Origin: Tupaia tana | Taxonomy: Eukaryota > Chordata > Mammalia > Scandentia > Tupaiidae | Direction of reading: 5' to 3' | Length of the DNA stretch: 64,000 nt | Assembly: GCA_026018925.1 (NCBI GenBank) | Contig: JAKSZU010000004.1 | Span: 9,830,017-9,894,016 of the forward strand | Shown here: positions 43,782 through 54,149 of the stretch, one piece after another | How the letters are laid out: each line of letters starts with the position of its first letter | Position numbering within the stretch: the first letter of the stretch is position 1 | The notes under the pieces: generated by a model | Database searches by the model: none | What the model saw: only the letters and a program-made list of their open reading frames with translations | Told to the model about the DNA's origin: nothing | Translations under genes and position numbers: made by a program

Positions 43782-43793
43782 GGTGGCTCCTTT

Positions 43794-44745
43794 TCATGGC
43801 ACTTGTGTCTCGTCTCTGCTTAGAGCAAACCCGACTTCAGCTGGAGGAATCTGGATGGCCAGTGTGTGGAGTCCCCCAACACATGGACCTCTGAAGTTTA
43901 TGCAGCTGTGTGCGCGTGTCCACGTGTGTATGTGTGAGAGAGAATATTTGCGAGGGAGACTACCTGTGGACCTGTTTAGTGCCTTCCCATTCTCAGAGGG
44001 CCCGCTCATTAATTAAGACACATCTATGGAGCATTTACTACGAACCTGGCATACTCTGGACTCTGGGGGAGGAGCAGTGAACCAGATCAGGTGTGCTCAC
44101 ACGCAACACAGGAGGCAGGAGCTACGTAGTCAACTGCCACACCTTGCGTGGTGGCTCTGTGGTATGATGAGTAACGCTTTGTTAGAGACAGACACAGTGC
44201 CATGGAGTGCAGAAGGCCTGGTGGAGACAGTAGTGGGTTCTAGTCCACGTGAAGGCTGTCCCTGGACGCATGCACCTTGCAGAGCAGGTCTGGATGTGAT
44301 CAGGCGCCTTCAGAGGCCTGCTGTCTGTGGATGGGGATGGACCCTGGAGGAACACCGTGACTCCCTCTCCTTCCTGCCCTAGCCAGGTGCCAGGCACCCT
44401 AAGGGAAGGGTAGGAGCCGCTCAGCCAGGGGCAGTCTGGGGAGTGCTGTGCATCTGGCTCCAGGTCAGCTGTGCTGTGTGTCCTGGGTGGAGGTGTCCGG
44501 CACCTGGCGTGTGTCTGGCTCACAGTGGCTGCATATCCACAGAGAGCCCCCGCCTTCGCTGTGTTAGGGACCTCAGTGCTAAAACGTACAGTCATTCCAT
44601 CGTGCCAGTGCGGAAGGGCCAGGAGGTCCTGGACCCGAGACTTACGATGAGCGTCTCCTCGGAGAGGCTCCTCCCAGTCTCTGGGACTCGCAGTGGCCGA
44701 ACTGGATTCTCAAATGGGCCTCTGGTCTTTTCAAGTTCATCCTCG
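43794..44745. other. Unassigned DNA
   Basis: No named repeat or gene. 43990-44100 may be a piece of old dispersed repeat (GGAGCATTTACTACGAACCT). Confidence 0.35.
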
Positions 44746-44747
44746 TA

Positions 44748-44876
44748 CAAGGGGACTTCAAAAGTTCACAGATGAATGGAATTAAAGTATGAGCGTAGTT
44801 TGATGCAAAACGCTGTGACACCCATGCATGGCTTTTTCATGATGCACATTTCCCCGAACCCTTGGGAGGTCGTTTG
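44748..44876. mobile_element. MITE-A copy 6, 129 bp
   Basis: TA at 44746-44747 and 44877-44878. It starts CAAGGGGACTTCAAAAGTTC and its inverse end is decayed (GAACCCTTGGGAGGTCGT). It has family words TGGAATTAAAGTATGAGCG, TTTGATGCAAAACG and CCATGCATGGCTTTTTCATG. Confidence 0.85.
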
Positions 44877-44964
44877 TACACTCACCGTCGTTCCCGCGGG
44901 CGCCGAAGTGAGCAGTACTGCCCGACCTCGGGAGAGTCACAGTCGCGTGGAGGAAACACAAGCG

Positions 44965-45115
44965 GAGCAACTCTGCCGCTGGCCGGCCCTGTGACATCGG
45001 CAGGTGACTTACGTCTCTCTAGGTCTGTCTCCTCATCTGTACAGTGGGGATAATCAGTCTCCTCTGGACTTTTGCAAGGATTAAATAAGTCACAACGCAC
45101 AGAGTGCTTAGACCA
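44965..45115 (+). repeat. MIR fragment
   Basis: GTCTGTCTCCTCATCTGTAC, AGTGGGGATAATCAGTC, then TTTGCAAGGATTAAATAAGT and AGAGTGCTTAG. Confidence 0.85.
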
Positions 45116-45679
45116 TCACGCAGGAAAACCTGTGCCTGGGGGGCCGGCCGCCTGACCTGCTCATGTCTGTCCCTCGGGCCGTTCTCGCGTCTACCTCCGA
45201 GAAGCAGTTCCAGAAGAAAGATGGAGTCAGCAGAGGGCGGGAGGAACCTCTCCTGCTGTCTGGGTTCTCAGTGTCTGGGGCCGTGCGAGATTTGTGCACC
45301 TGTGTGACCCAGAGACAGTTCCTGCTGGCTGCCGTAAAGCTGTCGCCAACCCTGCCCCGGCGAGCCTTGCATTGTGTGTTCAAGCCTTTGATATACGGGG
45401 GTGTTTGCCAAGGGAGAGACGTGTTATTGGACATTTTTCGTGGTTGTAAAGATTACTTCCTGATGAAAACACACACAAAGAAAGACTTACAAGCTGCCCT
45501 TAAGGTAGGCAAGTGAATGATGTGTGTTTACAGTGTCCCAGCCATTGCTCAGGGCTGCCAGCTGCGGACTCCTCATGGGCTGAGGCAGAGCAAGGGAAGC
45601 AGCCCGCACCACCACGTGCTCGAACCAAGGGCGTTCCACGCTACGGCTGCAGGGCCGTGTCCGCTCATCCCTGGACTCT
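45116..45679. other. Unassigned DNA with a 117-codon plus ORF
   Basis: The frame at 45163-45516 reads LSPTLPRRALHCVFKPL and, near its end, GCKDYFLMKTHTKKDLQAAL just before a donor-like AAGGTAGGCAAG. I do not recognise it. It may be chance, or a fragment of an old exon or retrocopy. Confidence 0.3.
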
Positions 45680-45860
45680 CCACGCGCCTTTCAGCCTGCC
45701 TACCTTTCCCTGTGAAAGGCTCACCTTTCCCCTGAGCTCTGTCCTGCTCTCTCCCTCCCCAAACTCAAGGGACCTTGTCTTGGGTCCGTCTGCCTGGAAT
45801 GTCCATGTGTCCACCCTTGTTCAGGCACCACCAGGAAGGATCAGCCCAACAGACCCCGAG
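45680..45860 (+). repeat. Possible L2 fragment
   Basis: CTTTCAGCCTGCCTACCTTT, GTCTGCCTGGAATGTCCATG and a TTCAGGCACC end suggest an L2 3' piece. Diverged. Confidence 0.4.
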
Positions 45861-46584
45861 TCCTAAAGCTCGGGTCACGGCCCTTCCTCTGAGGCCCCCT
45901 CTGGCCCCGAGCACAGGTCCGTGCATGGAATGGACAGCCAAGAAGAGGCTGCTGAGGAGAGGAGGAGTCCTCAGGCTGCAGAGGGACCTTCCCTGCCCTG
46001 CACTTACCACACCTGCTGCCTCCTTTCCTGACCTGGGAGCCCACGGCAGGAGCCTTGTCTGATGTAAACCAGGACCCTGGGGGTCTGCGGAGCCCGGGCA
46101 GTTGTGGAGTGAGTGAATAAGGAGGCACAGCTCTGGCCCTGGTGACCCTTCCCACCAAGCCATTGAGACCCCACCTCCTTTGCAGGAAGCCCCCCGGCCG
46201 CCTCCCTGGGAAGGAGCTGCTCCTGGCCAGCTGCGCTGCCAGCCCCTGGGTTTGCCTCCCAGCACTGAGCAGTCCCTTCCTGCTTCAGTGGCACCTTCGG
46301 GCCATGCCGGGGTGCTGGGCAATCGGCCCAGAGCATCCTGAGGCAGGTCGTGGGGACCAGGGCTGTGGGGGGGGGTCCCTGCTGGGCTGGGCCTGCCATC
46401 TGGTTGAAGAGCGATGAGAGGTAGACGGGATGGGACTTGGGGTCAGAGGTCAGTACTCACCTACTGCTCTTCAGCCTGCAAGGGAGAAGCCTGAGCGGAG
46501 GTGCGGCTTTAGCTGTGGGCTCCAGGCCCGGTGCTGGGCCTTGGCGAGACACCAGCGGACGGCAGCAGCCCTCATGCGGTTCTT
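45861..46584. other. Unassigned GC-rich DNA
   Basis: No gene recognised. The minus frame 45765-46322 (185 codons) and plus frame 46437-46994 lack domains and overlap repeats at their ends. Confidence 0.4.
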
Positions 46585-46995
46585 GTTCCGTGCGCTGGTG
46601 CCCCGTTGCCACCACACAGATCTCTGCAAACTCAGTGGCTGAAGACAGCCCCAAGGTGTTCTGTCATGCTTCTGGAGGCCAGAAGTCCAACCTGGGTCTC
46701 ACTGGGCCAAACCAAGGTGTGGCAGGGCTGGATCCTCCGGAGGCTGGAGGAGAGACTCCGTTCCCTTCCTTTTCCCTGTGTTCCTTGGCTCGTGGCCCCT
46801 CCCTGCCATCCCTCGTACCCCCTTCCCGGCTCACCCCTCGTACTGCTCACTTGAATTCTCCTGCCTCTCTTTTTGCAATGACATTGGGCCCCCCTGGGAA
46901 GTCCAGGCTAACCTCCCATCTCAGCCTTAGCTTGCTCAGGTCTGCAAAGCGTCTGTCCCCACTGAGGGAGCCTGACCACAGTCCCAGGAGTTAGG
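46585..46995 (-). repeat. MLT1-like (ERVL-MaLR) LTR relic
   Basis: Antisense order typical of old MaLR LTRs: CTTCTGGAGGCCAGAAGTCC at 46670, GGGTCTCACTGGGCCAAACC, TTCCTTGGCTCGTGGCCCCT at 46780, ATGACATTGGGCCCCCC near 46879. No gag, pol or env sequence is present. The subfamily name is from memory and uncertain. Confidence 0.65.
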
Positions 46996-47127
46996 GCGTG
47001 GGGCGGGGCCGTTACAAAGACTGGAGCCTCCCGTGTGTAGTGAAGTGTGAGGCTGTTCATCGAATCATCAGCGAATGAATGTCTTACTGTGACCGCGAAC
47101 AGCGCCAGCGCAGGGCAGTGCTCGTTA

Positions 47128-47249
47128 TGAGAGGTCAGGAGATTGCGGATGACGAAAAAACTGCATGGATTTCAGATTCATTGCTAGCACCGAAATTAAT
47201 TAGTACTTTAATTCCGTTTTTTTCCCACGAACTCTTTGAAGTCTCCTCA
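47128..47249. mobile_element. MITE-A copy 7, 122 bp
   Basis: TA at 47126-47127 and 47250-47251. Both ends read TGAG toward AGA (TGAGAGGTCAGGAGA; inverse of GTCTCCTCA). Middle words are ACTGCATGGATTTCAGATTC and GCACCGAAATTAATTAGTAC. Confidence 0.88.
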
Positions 47250-48389
47250 TAACAGGGACGCAGCTTAGCCTGGAGGCTTAGGGGTCAGTGAGGACTGGAC
47301 CACGCCCCCCCCCCCTTTCCCCTTTCCTCAAGCACCATCAGTTCCCTCTGAATCTGCTGTCCTGACGTCCCCAGGGACCTCCTGAGCCACCCACTGCTCA
47401 TTGCCTCTGCCCCGGCCAGGGCACCTCAGGGGTCACCAAATGTCAGAGTTGCTGTGAGGAATGTTACCCACACTTTGACCCCCTAAGCAGCGGTCCTACA
47501 AGGACCAGCTTCCCTAGGAAGTGTTCTGATGGAAACATCGATATTATAAATATAATTATAAATATTCGTCTCCTGGGCTGGAAAAAGTATCAAACCGTGA
47601 TTCAGTTAGGTATGCTGCCTCTCTCGGAACCGCCCAAATTCTCTTTTGCCTCCTTGCAAGTCCTACAGGAATGGATCTTGCTATTGACCCCTGTTAGTCC
47701 CAGGGCCCTGGGCAGCCCAGGGGCTCCTTGCAAACACTTGCCCACCTCCCCAGGTAGGCATCTGCACATCAAATGCACTTGAATCCCGCTTGGCCTTCCT
47801 GAAGTCTCCAGAAGAAACAAAGGTGCAGTCAGCCTCCTGGCCACTGGGCTCCTGGGGAGAACCCAGCTCCATCCCATCTCTCAAGGACATGTCTCCCTGT
47901 GTCCCGTGCACAACGCGGAAGGGACATCAGGGTGCACCTGGCTTCCTGCAAAGGCTGGAGTCCTGGGGTCAGGAGGAAGGCCCAAGCCGGGCACGAGGCT
48001 CTGCAGACTTTCCTGTGGACGCAGCTCAGGGCTGGACTTGGCCCCTGCCCCAGCTGCAAGGTTGGAGGGAGACTAGTGGTGAGCGTCCATTTCTGCAAGG
48101 CCACCTACGCTGGCTCACCCACACACGCCCACCACACCTGCCACCCGGGATGCTGGAGGTCACGCTAACGTGGCCCTGCGGGGCCTCTGGGGAGAACAAG
48201 GACTGGTCCTCACCCACCACATGTTAATCACAAGTCCTGGTCCCCGGGGAGGTGTCCTTGGTCGTCCCGGGGCCTTGAAAGAGATCCTCTAAACTGCCAG
48301 CCCCTGCCACGCAGTCCCTGCAGGCATTCCAGGCACCGCGGCCGCCATCACACTAACGATGACAGTGCTGATCGCGGTCATCACCCTCG
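47250..48389. other. Unassigned DNA
   Basis: No gene recognised. An AT-rich spot (TATTATAAATATAATTATAA) lies near 47541. The opposing frames at 47790-48227 and 47829-48104 have no motif. Confidence 0.4.
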
Positions 48390-48558
48390 TTTGCAGCGTA
48401 TCTGTGCTGGGCCAGGCACCGGCGTTCTCTACTCTCATTGCCGTGAACCCTCCTTGCAGCCCGACCCCTATCATCCCAATTTTACTGACAAGGACACGGC
48501 TGAGAGAATGAAGCACTGCAGCAGACGGCTGGCTGAGGAAGGAGGCAGCACTGGTACG
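48390..48558 (-). repeat. MIR fragment
   Basis: CTGTGCTGGGCCAGGCACCG, CCAATTTTACTGACAAGGAC then GAGAGAATGAAGCACTGC in minus-strand MIR order. Confidence 0.8.
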
Positions 48559-48668
48559 GTAAACAGCGTGCAGTTTGGGGTTAGACTGATCTGGTTTAGA
48601 ATCCAGAGTGTGCTTCTTACCAGCTAAGTGATCTAGCAAGGCACTTCACTGTTCTGAGTCTCCAGGAA
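48559..48668 (+). repeat. MIR fragment, head to head with the previous
   Basis: GGGGTTAGACTGATCTGGTT, TAGAATCCAGAGTGTGCTTC, TTACCAGCTAAGTGATCTAG in plus-strand MIR order, immediately after a minus-strand MIR. Confidence 0.75.
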
Positions 48669-49204
48669 GCAGAAGGGAGTGAGCGGGGCCTTAAGGACCT
48701 GAGACTCTCCCCAGGGCCCAGTCCTGGGTCTGCCCTCACTGACCCAGGCAGACCCTGCCGAGTGGGCCACCTGCCTTTCTGGGGAAAGCCTGGGCTGGCA
48801 GGCGTCTGCTCTGTCGACTGGGCATCTGTGCTCCCCTGCCGGGAAGGGCAGGGGGCAGGAATGTTGTGCCAGGGGAGCTTCTGTGGAATGGGCTGTGCCC
48901 GAGTGTCCAGGCCTGATGCCATCAGATGTTGCCCGGTGATTCCGCAAACCTGGCCTGGCTTTGTGGGAGCAGAGACCTGGGGCCATGGTGGGATAGATGC
49001 TTGTGCACACAGGGATTCCTGAGGGCGGGTGCAGCCTCACCTGGGGCAGGAGAGAGGGAGGGGTGGGTCCCGGGTGCCAGCCTGCCCTTTGCCTAGATAT
49101 CCTGGAGGTTGGAACTGAAACTGTTGCACCTGTGTGGCCGTCTGAATACACACCTGCTGAGTCACTCCTCTGTCCGTCTACGGAGCTGTAGCCCAGCAGA
49201 GCAA
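48669..49204. other. Unassigned DNA
   Basis: No gene recognised. The 191-codon minus frame (48633-49208) has no known motif and enters a MIR at one end. Confidence 0.4.
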
Positions 49205-49430
49205 GCACAGAGCGTGGTCGGACACACCGGCTTTGCAGCTCTGCCTTTCTGTGAACTGACGGTGTAACCTGGAACAGCTGCTTATTTCTTGGAACCTTAA
49301 CTTTCTCGTGTGTGGAATGGAAGTCATAATACCTGATTCACACGGTTGCAGGTGGATCAAATGAGACAGTGTTATAAATCAGTTAACATGGCGCCAGGCA
49401 CCAGGGAATGCTCTATAAATAATTTCAAAA
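49205..49430 (+). repeat. MIR, long
   Basis: TTTGCAGCTCTGCCTTTCTG, CGGTGTAACCTGGAACAGCT, TGTGGAATGGAAGTCATAAT and CAGGGAATGCTCTATAAATA in MIR order. Confidence 0.88.
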
Positions 49431-49474
49431 TCTCTGTGTACCTACGTACCTCTACCCATCCATCTCTCTGTCTA

Positions 49475-49715
49475 GTAGAAATATGACGTAAACCTCAAAT
49501 ATGTGTCATGCCTGTAATTTTAAAGTTCTGTACTTTATTAATCCAATATACCCAAAATATTATTGCATGTAATCAATGCAAAATATATCAGTGAGATATC
49601 TCATGTTCTTCTATCATCTATCTATCTATCCATTGTGGATCTATACGGACGGAAGTCTTTGACACTGGGTACGTATGTAACACAACAGCTCATCTCAGTT
49701 CAGGCCAGTCACCCC
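49475..49715. repeat. Ancient MER-class DNA transposon relic
   Basis: GTAGAAATATGACG, TTAATCCAATATACCCAAAA, TATTATTGCATGTAATCAAT, CAGTGAGATATCTCATGTTC and ACAACAGCTCATCTCAGTTC match, in order, a common old mammalian non-autonomous DNA transposon I recall but cannot name securely. An ATCT microsatellite (49609-49630) is embedded. Confidence 0.55.
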
Positions 49716-50129
49716 CAATGTGCACGCTCCCTGGGTCTGGTTCTGCCCTGGTCATCTCTGCCACACTCTCTCCCATCATCTCCGCAAGTCCCACTATCTC
49801 GGTGATCGCCCCTGGGTGAACGATGTTGGCCGTTACTTCGGCACCTGCTCCAGGGAGCTAGAGAACACGTAGGATGTGCCTGAAACATGCTGAAGCCGGG
49901 TGTCCTTGTCCTTTACTTTACAGCTAATCATCATAACGGTCTCTTCTTGAAGAATACATAGGGGCGGGGGAGGGGAGAGTAAGAAGCTGGACGTGTCTTC
50001 TCATCTGTGGGAGAGAAGTGAGGACTCTGTCCCCACCCCACCAACACGCATAAAGGGCAATTCCACTGTGTTAGAATAGGAAGCAGCACGAGGCCCACGA
50101 TCAGAGATAAACGGCCCCTCGCATGTCTG
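49716..50129. other. Unassigned DNA
   Basis: No gene or repeat recognised. Confidence 0.4.
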
Positions 50130-50255
50130 CTGACCCTCGGGTCTTCACAGCACTCGGAGTTGGGGCCAGGTTTAGAAATGAGAAAGCGGCTCTGAGCCGC
50201 AGCTGACCTCGCTGGCCAGGGACCTGGCTGGGCCTTGAACCGAGTGTCCCAGTTC
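50130..50255 (-). repeat. MIR fragment
   Basis: TTTAGAAATGAGAAAGCGGC, TGGCCAGGGACCTGGCTGGG, CTTGAACCGAGTGTCCCAG suggest a minus-strand MIR, diverged. Confidence 0.55.
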
Positions 50256-51339
50256 CCCATCCAGGCCTCCGTCTGTTCTGGCCCAGCATGAGGAGCAGCT
50301 CAACCTCTGTCTCACTTCCGCTGTTTTTATTTTGGATGTCGACCTCAGGGAAAGTTCAGCCGAGACTGCTAAATGAACTGCACCGAGGGGCTGAGTCCAG
50401 AGGCGTACCAGGAAGCTGTCCTACCACATCTTTTCTGCTTGTGATAGTAAGGCAGGAGTTCAAACGATGCTGGCTATGGTGGATCCCACACTGCCCGAGT
50501 GCCTCCACAGGGTGGGCCTCGTCTGTGGGTTCTGACCACCTTCCAGGAGACAGTGCAAGGAAGATGTGGCCTCCATCTGAGTGTCTGTTACCCTAGAGGG
50601 TGACATACTCCAAACTAGCGTCCTTACTCCTCAAGGTTCACGTTACGCCTCGGAGGTCTGAAAGTGCCACGGGAGTGGAGCGGAGCGTGTGACCTGGGCC
50701 TCAGAGCCCCATTGCCCCGTGAGAGGCATCGGCATTAGGGCACCAAATCCGGGCCCTGATCCCATGGGGAAGACCTGTGGGGGACTTCTTCCCAGCATAG
50801 AGCCCCGACTTCTGGTTACAGAGAGTTAAGGCGTTTTCCGAAGAGCTAAGGCATTTTCCTCGTGACACCTCTAAAACTCTTGGGGAGTGATTTCATGGAC
50901 CTTTGGCCCAGTTTTGACCTGGAGAGCCCAGAGAGGAGGAAGGAGGATCTCCATGGAAAGGGAAAGAAGTCGGAAAAAGTTTCTGTGTGCTGTCAGGGAG
51001 AGGGGTTGTGCACACGCAGGCCTGAGTTTATCTGTGGGTGCAAGTGTGTTGGCAGTTAAGCAGGAGTCTACATGTGGGCACGTGTATTCGGGTATGTGTG
51101 TCTGTGTGTGTAGACCCTTGAGATTCCAGCTGGGCCTATCCCGAGCACTTGACATTCCAGATCCTCAAATACCTTTATAGACTTTCCCCTATTAAAAAAG
51201 TCAGTCAAGTGTGTACTTGAGAAAAAAAATGGGGTGGCCTCTTCAGACCTTTAGTGATTGCATAAAGATAAGACTAAACCGTTTATAAAATATTAAAGGC
51301 AATTCCCCTCCAACACCAGCTCCCCTGCAGATGGCCTCA
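50256..51339. other. Unassigned DNA
   Basis: No gene recognised. A small tandem of a TTAAGGCGTTTTCC-like word repeats at about 50825-50858. 51000-51115 is TG-rich. Confidence 0.4.
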
Positions 51340-51960
51340 CAGCTTGCTGACCAGCATCCTCCTCAAACTGGAGTAAAGCTTCTAAACTGAACTGGGATTA
51401 TGGGGTACTGGAGCCACGCCCCTACTCTGCTCTGCGTGGCAAACCTCTTTGCAAAATGTTTAAGCCTTTCCTTGTGCTTCAAGGTCGGCTCCGCAGCCAC
51501 ATGGCTGCTTCCACCACCTGGCGCGATGCGGAAGTATCTGCGCAGTCCCAGCGGTATTGAAACACATTCCCACGGAGAAGCATGGGTTCCCGGGGCACAG
51601 TCTCACAACATTCTCAACCGCCTTTTGAGCTGTCACCAAAGTATTCATTCTCGCTCAATGAGCAATTTTTGCCCTGGCTGAAGCACTTGCCGAAATGATT
51701 TTACAAATCATCTTCTTGTTTTCAAACATTCGCAAATCAGAGCCACCATCAAATTCAACATCCACTCCTTAATTCACCCACAGCTTCTATTTTCTAGCTA
51801 AAAAACATTACTTTCTTAGACTCCTTCACTTACTTTTCATTTCCATTACTACCCCGGGCGGTTAGCTTTATTTTGGGAACTGATTTTTCACAATAAAATA
51901 AAAACTTCCTCACATTACAGGAGTTGCCACATCAGCCCAACAACAAAACCCTGTAGACCT
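51340..51960. other. Repeat-free block, candidate conserved element
   Basis: About 620 bp with no repeat signature, CpG-containing on the left and AT-richer on the right. It has a 7-bp-armed inverted repeat ATGATTTTACAAATCAT at 51695-51711 and several TTAATT and TAAAA cores. A plus frame (51400-51681) exists but lacks a known motif. Conservation is inferred from composition only. Confidence 0.3.
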
Positions 51961-53349
51961 AGAGATGCCCAGGGGCCTGCTGGGTCTCCGCGAGCTGAGG
52001 AGCGCATGCCGTTCAAATGTAAGCCATGGAGTAATTAGGAGTTGTGGCCTGGGCAGAAATCCACCGTACGTAGACTTGACCTTTCAGGATTTCCAAATGG
52101 AAGGGAAGAACATGCCCACAGCTGCTGCTAGAAACGTGGGTGGGGCCAGGGCTGGCCTCGAATTGCAGGTGAGAAGCCTTCGCTGCCAATGAGCTAGCTA
52201 GAACTGGCCAAGAGCAGAGGACCTAGGCTGGGCTTCTCAGACCAGGGGAGTCCTGGAAGGCCAGAGAGCTGCGTAGGTTTCTTGTCTATAAAATTTAGAT
52301 CCTACATCATTTCTTCCCGAAGTCATCTCTGCCCTCCTTTTGCCTCCCCAGAGCAGGCAAGCTCCTTCCACTAGATTCTTGCCACATGGCGTCTTGGCTT
52401 GGCAGCTGGGCTTAGCACTCCGTGCCGCGCTTACCTGGTGACCTCATTAGAGGGACTTTCCTCCCTGAGCCGTCGTTTATTCTATTGCCATACGGTCCTG
52501 GCCCTTTAGATAGCTATCCGTGTTTGGGGCCAGCTCCGTGTAGTCACCCAGGCCTTGGGCATGGTTTCACACCCTGCTGCTGCCATTTTGCAGTTCTTAA
52601 CCATTTTTTGAACAAGGGGCCCTGCATTTTCATTTGACGTTCATCCCTGCAAATTAAGTAGCCATTCCTGCTGGCATTTAATAAACCAATGGACAGTGTT
52701 TGGGGAAGGATGTTGTCCTGTTTAATTTAGCATTCGATAAGAATCCCTAAAGACACGGACCACAGTCGCAAGCACTTTTCTGACCACACTCAGCATCGGC
52801 TTAGGCACAGGACATCCTTCACCACCTCTTACTCCTTGGCCTGGCTGATGCAAGCAAAAATCAGGAGAGGATTTTCTGCACCCACGACAACCCATCAAGG
52901 ACCCTGGGCCCGTTCTGGGAGAGTGTGCGTTTATGGCACTGAGTGTGGCATGTTTGTCTTCCGACATAATTTCAGAGCCAGACAGCTATGAAGCCGGGAC
53001 TGACAGGCCCTGATGAGGCCTCACAAATCAGGGAGGATGTGGCACCGTAAGCCAGAGCTCTTCAGGCCTCGCCCTAAGGGGCCCTCCGGGGGAAGCAAGA
53101 AAGAATAGGGCCTTTACTCCGTGGCTGTGGGGAAGGGTGAGAGGCAAGAGAGATCCCAGCTCCATCCTGGGTGCCTTTGGTGCAGACTCCCTGGGCTGTG
53201 CTGAGGGGAAGCTTGCCGAGTAGAGGTGATCAGGAGAGACAGGACAGGCAGATGGCTGGCCAGCAGGCCTCTGCCTCTGCCCCTTCGAGGTGTAAGCAGG
53301 AATAGTGTTTGCTGGGAGCTTTCCATCAACCAGAGCCATAGTGTGGATT
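51961..53349. other. Unassigned unique DNA
   Basis: No gene or named repeat. 52620-52760 is AT-rich with ATTA cores. 53028-53339 has minus frames without motifs. Confidence 0.4.
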
Positions 53350-53500
53350 GTCTTCTGTGTGAGTTCTCACTCAGTCCTCCACAGCCCTGTGAGGGAAGTG
53401 TCATGAGTTACGGCCGTTTTAGAAATGAGCGAACGGAGCACATGAGGTCAATGACTTGTCCACGGCCACCCGGCTAGTTAGGGCAGCACAAGGGCATAGC
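53350..53500 (-). repeat. MIR fragment
   Basis: CCGTTTTAGAAATGAGCGAA, TGACTTGTCCACGGCCACCC, GGCTAGTTAGGGCAG in minus-strand MIR order. Confidence 0.8.
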
Positions 53501-53929
53501 TCAGATCTGCCTGGGGCTGAACCCTGCATGCCCACTGCTGCGGCTCTCTGCCCGTTACCCATCTGGAGCCAGGAAGCCCCTGCTTCTCAGGCCTGGAGGC
53601 TGGGAGGATGGGCTTTTATGGGAAGGAAGTGGGCCATGCCTCTGTCCCTCGGGACACACCAGGAGAGAGATCTGTGATCCCCATCCTCATGAACGAAAAT
53701 AGAAAGGCAGAAGTCTTGATGGAGAGGAGGGTGAGTTCTGGAACTACCTCAGAATGTGTCAGGAGCCTGGGATAAGAACCCTGAGGAGTCTAGAACCTCT
53801 GCTATTGCTCCAGCCCATTGCTAATTCGTTCATTCACTCAGCAGTCACCTCTGAGAAGCCTAGCACATGCCAAGCAAGTCTTACTCGTGAGTAGGAGTGC
53901 AGAGATGAGAAGAGGGTTACAGATATTGC
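53501..53929. other. Unassigned DNA
   Basis: No gene. 53825-53929 (TTCATTCACTCAGCAGTCAC, TAGCACATGCCAAGCAAGTC) is likely old dispersed repeat. Confidence 0.4.
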
Positions 53930-54095
53930 TCAGGAGCTGACCACATGCCAGGGTCTGTGTTAAGTACAGACATGTATTTCATCATGGCCCGCAAGGCAGT
54001 GCTGCTATCTTCATCCCCACTTTATAGCCGAAGAAATTGAGGCACGCAGAGGGTGAGTCCCACACCTAGTAAGTGGTAGAACCTGACAACTTCCT
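53930..54095 (-). repeat. MIR fragment
   Basis: CATGCCAGGGTCTGTGTTAA, CTTTATAGCCGAAGAAATTG, AGGCACGCAGAGGGTG, CCTAGTAAGTGGTAGAACC: a well-preserved minus-strand MIR. Confidence 0.9.
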
Positions 54096-54149
54096 CGAGA
54101 GCCTGCTCTCAGTCACCCATGGTGGCCCTGTCATCGCAACACACTGTTC

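Noticed and set aside
46585-46995. Endogenous retrovirus with genes
   Set aside because: Only an LTR-like relic is visible. No gag, pol or env similarity is found beside it or beside 61055-61560.
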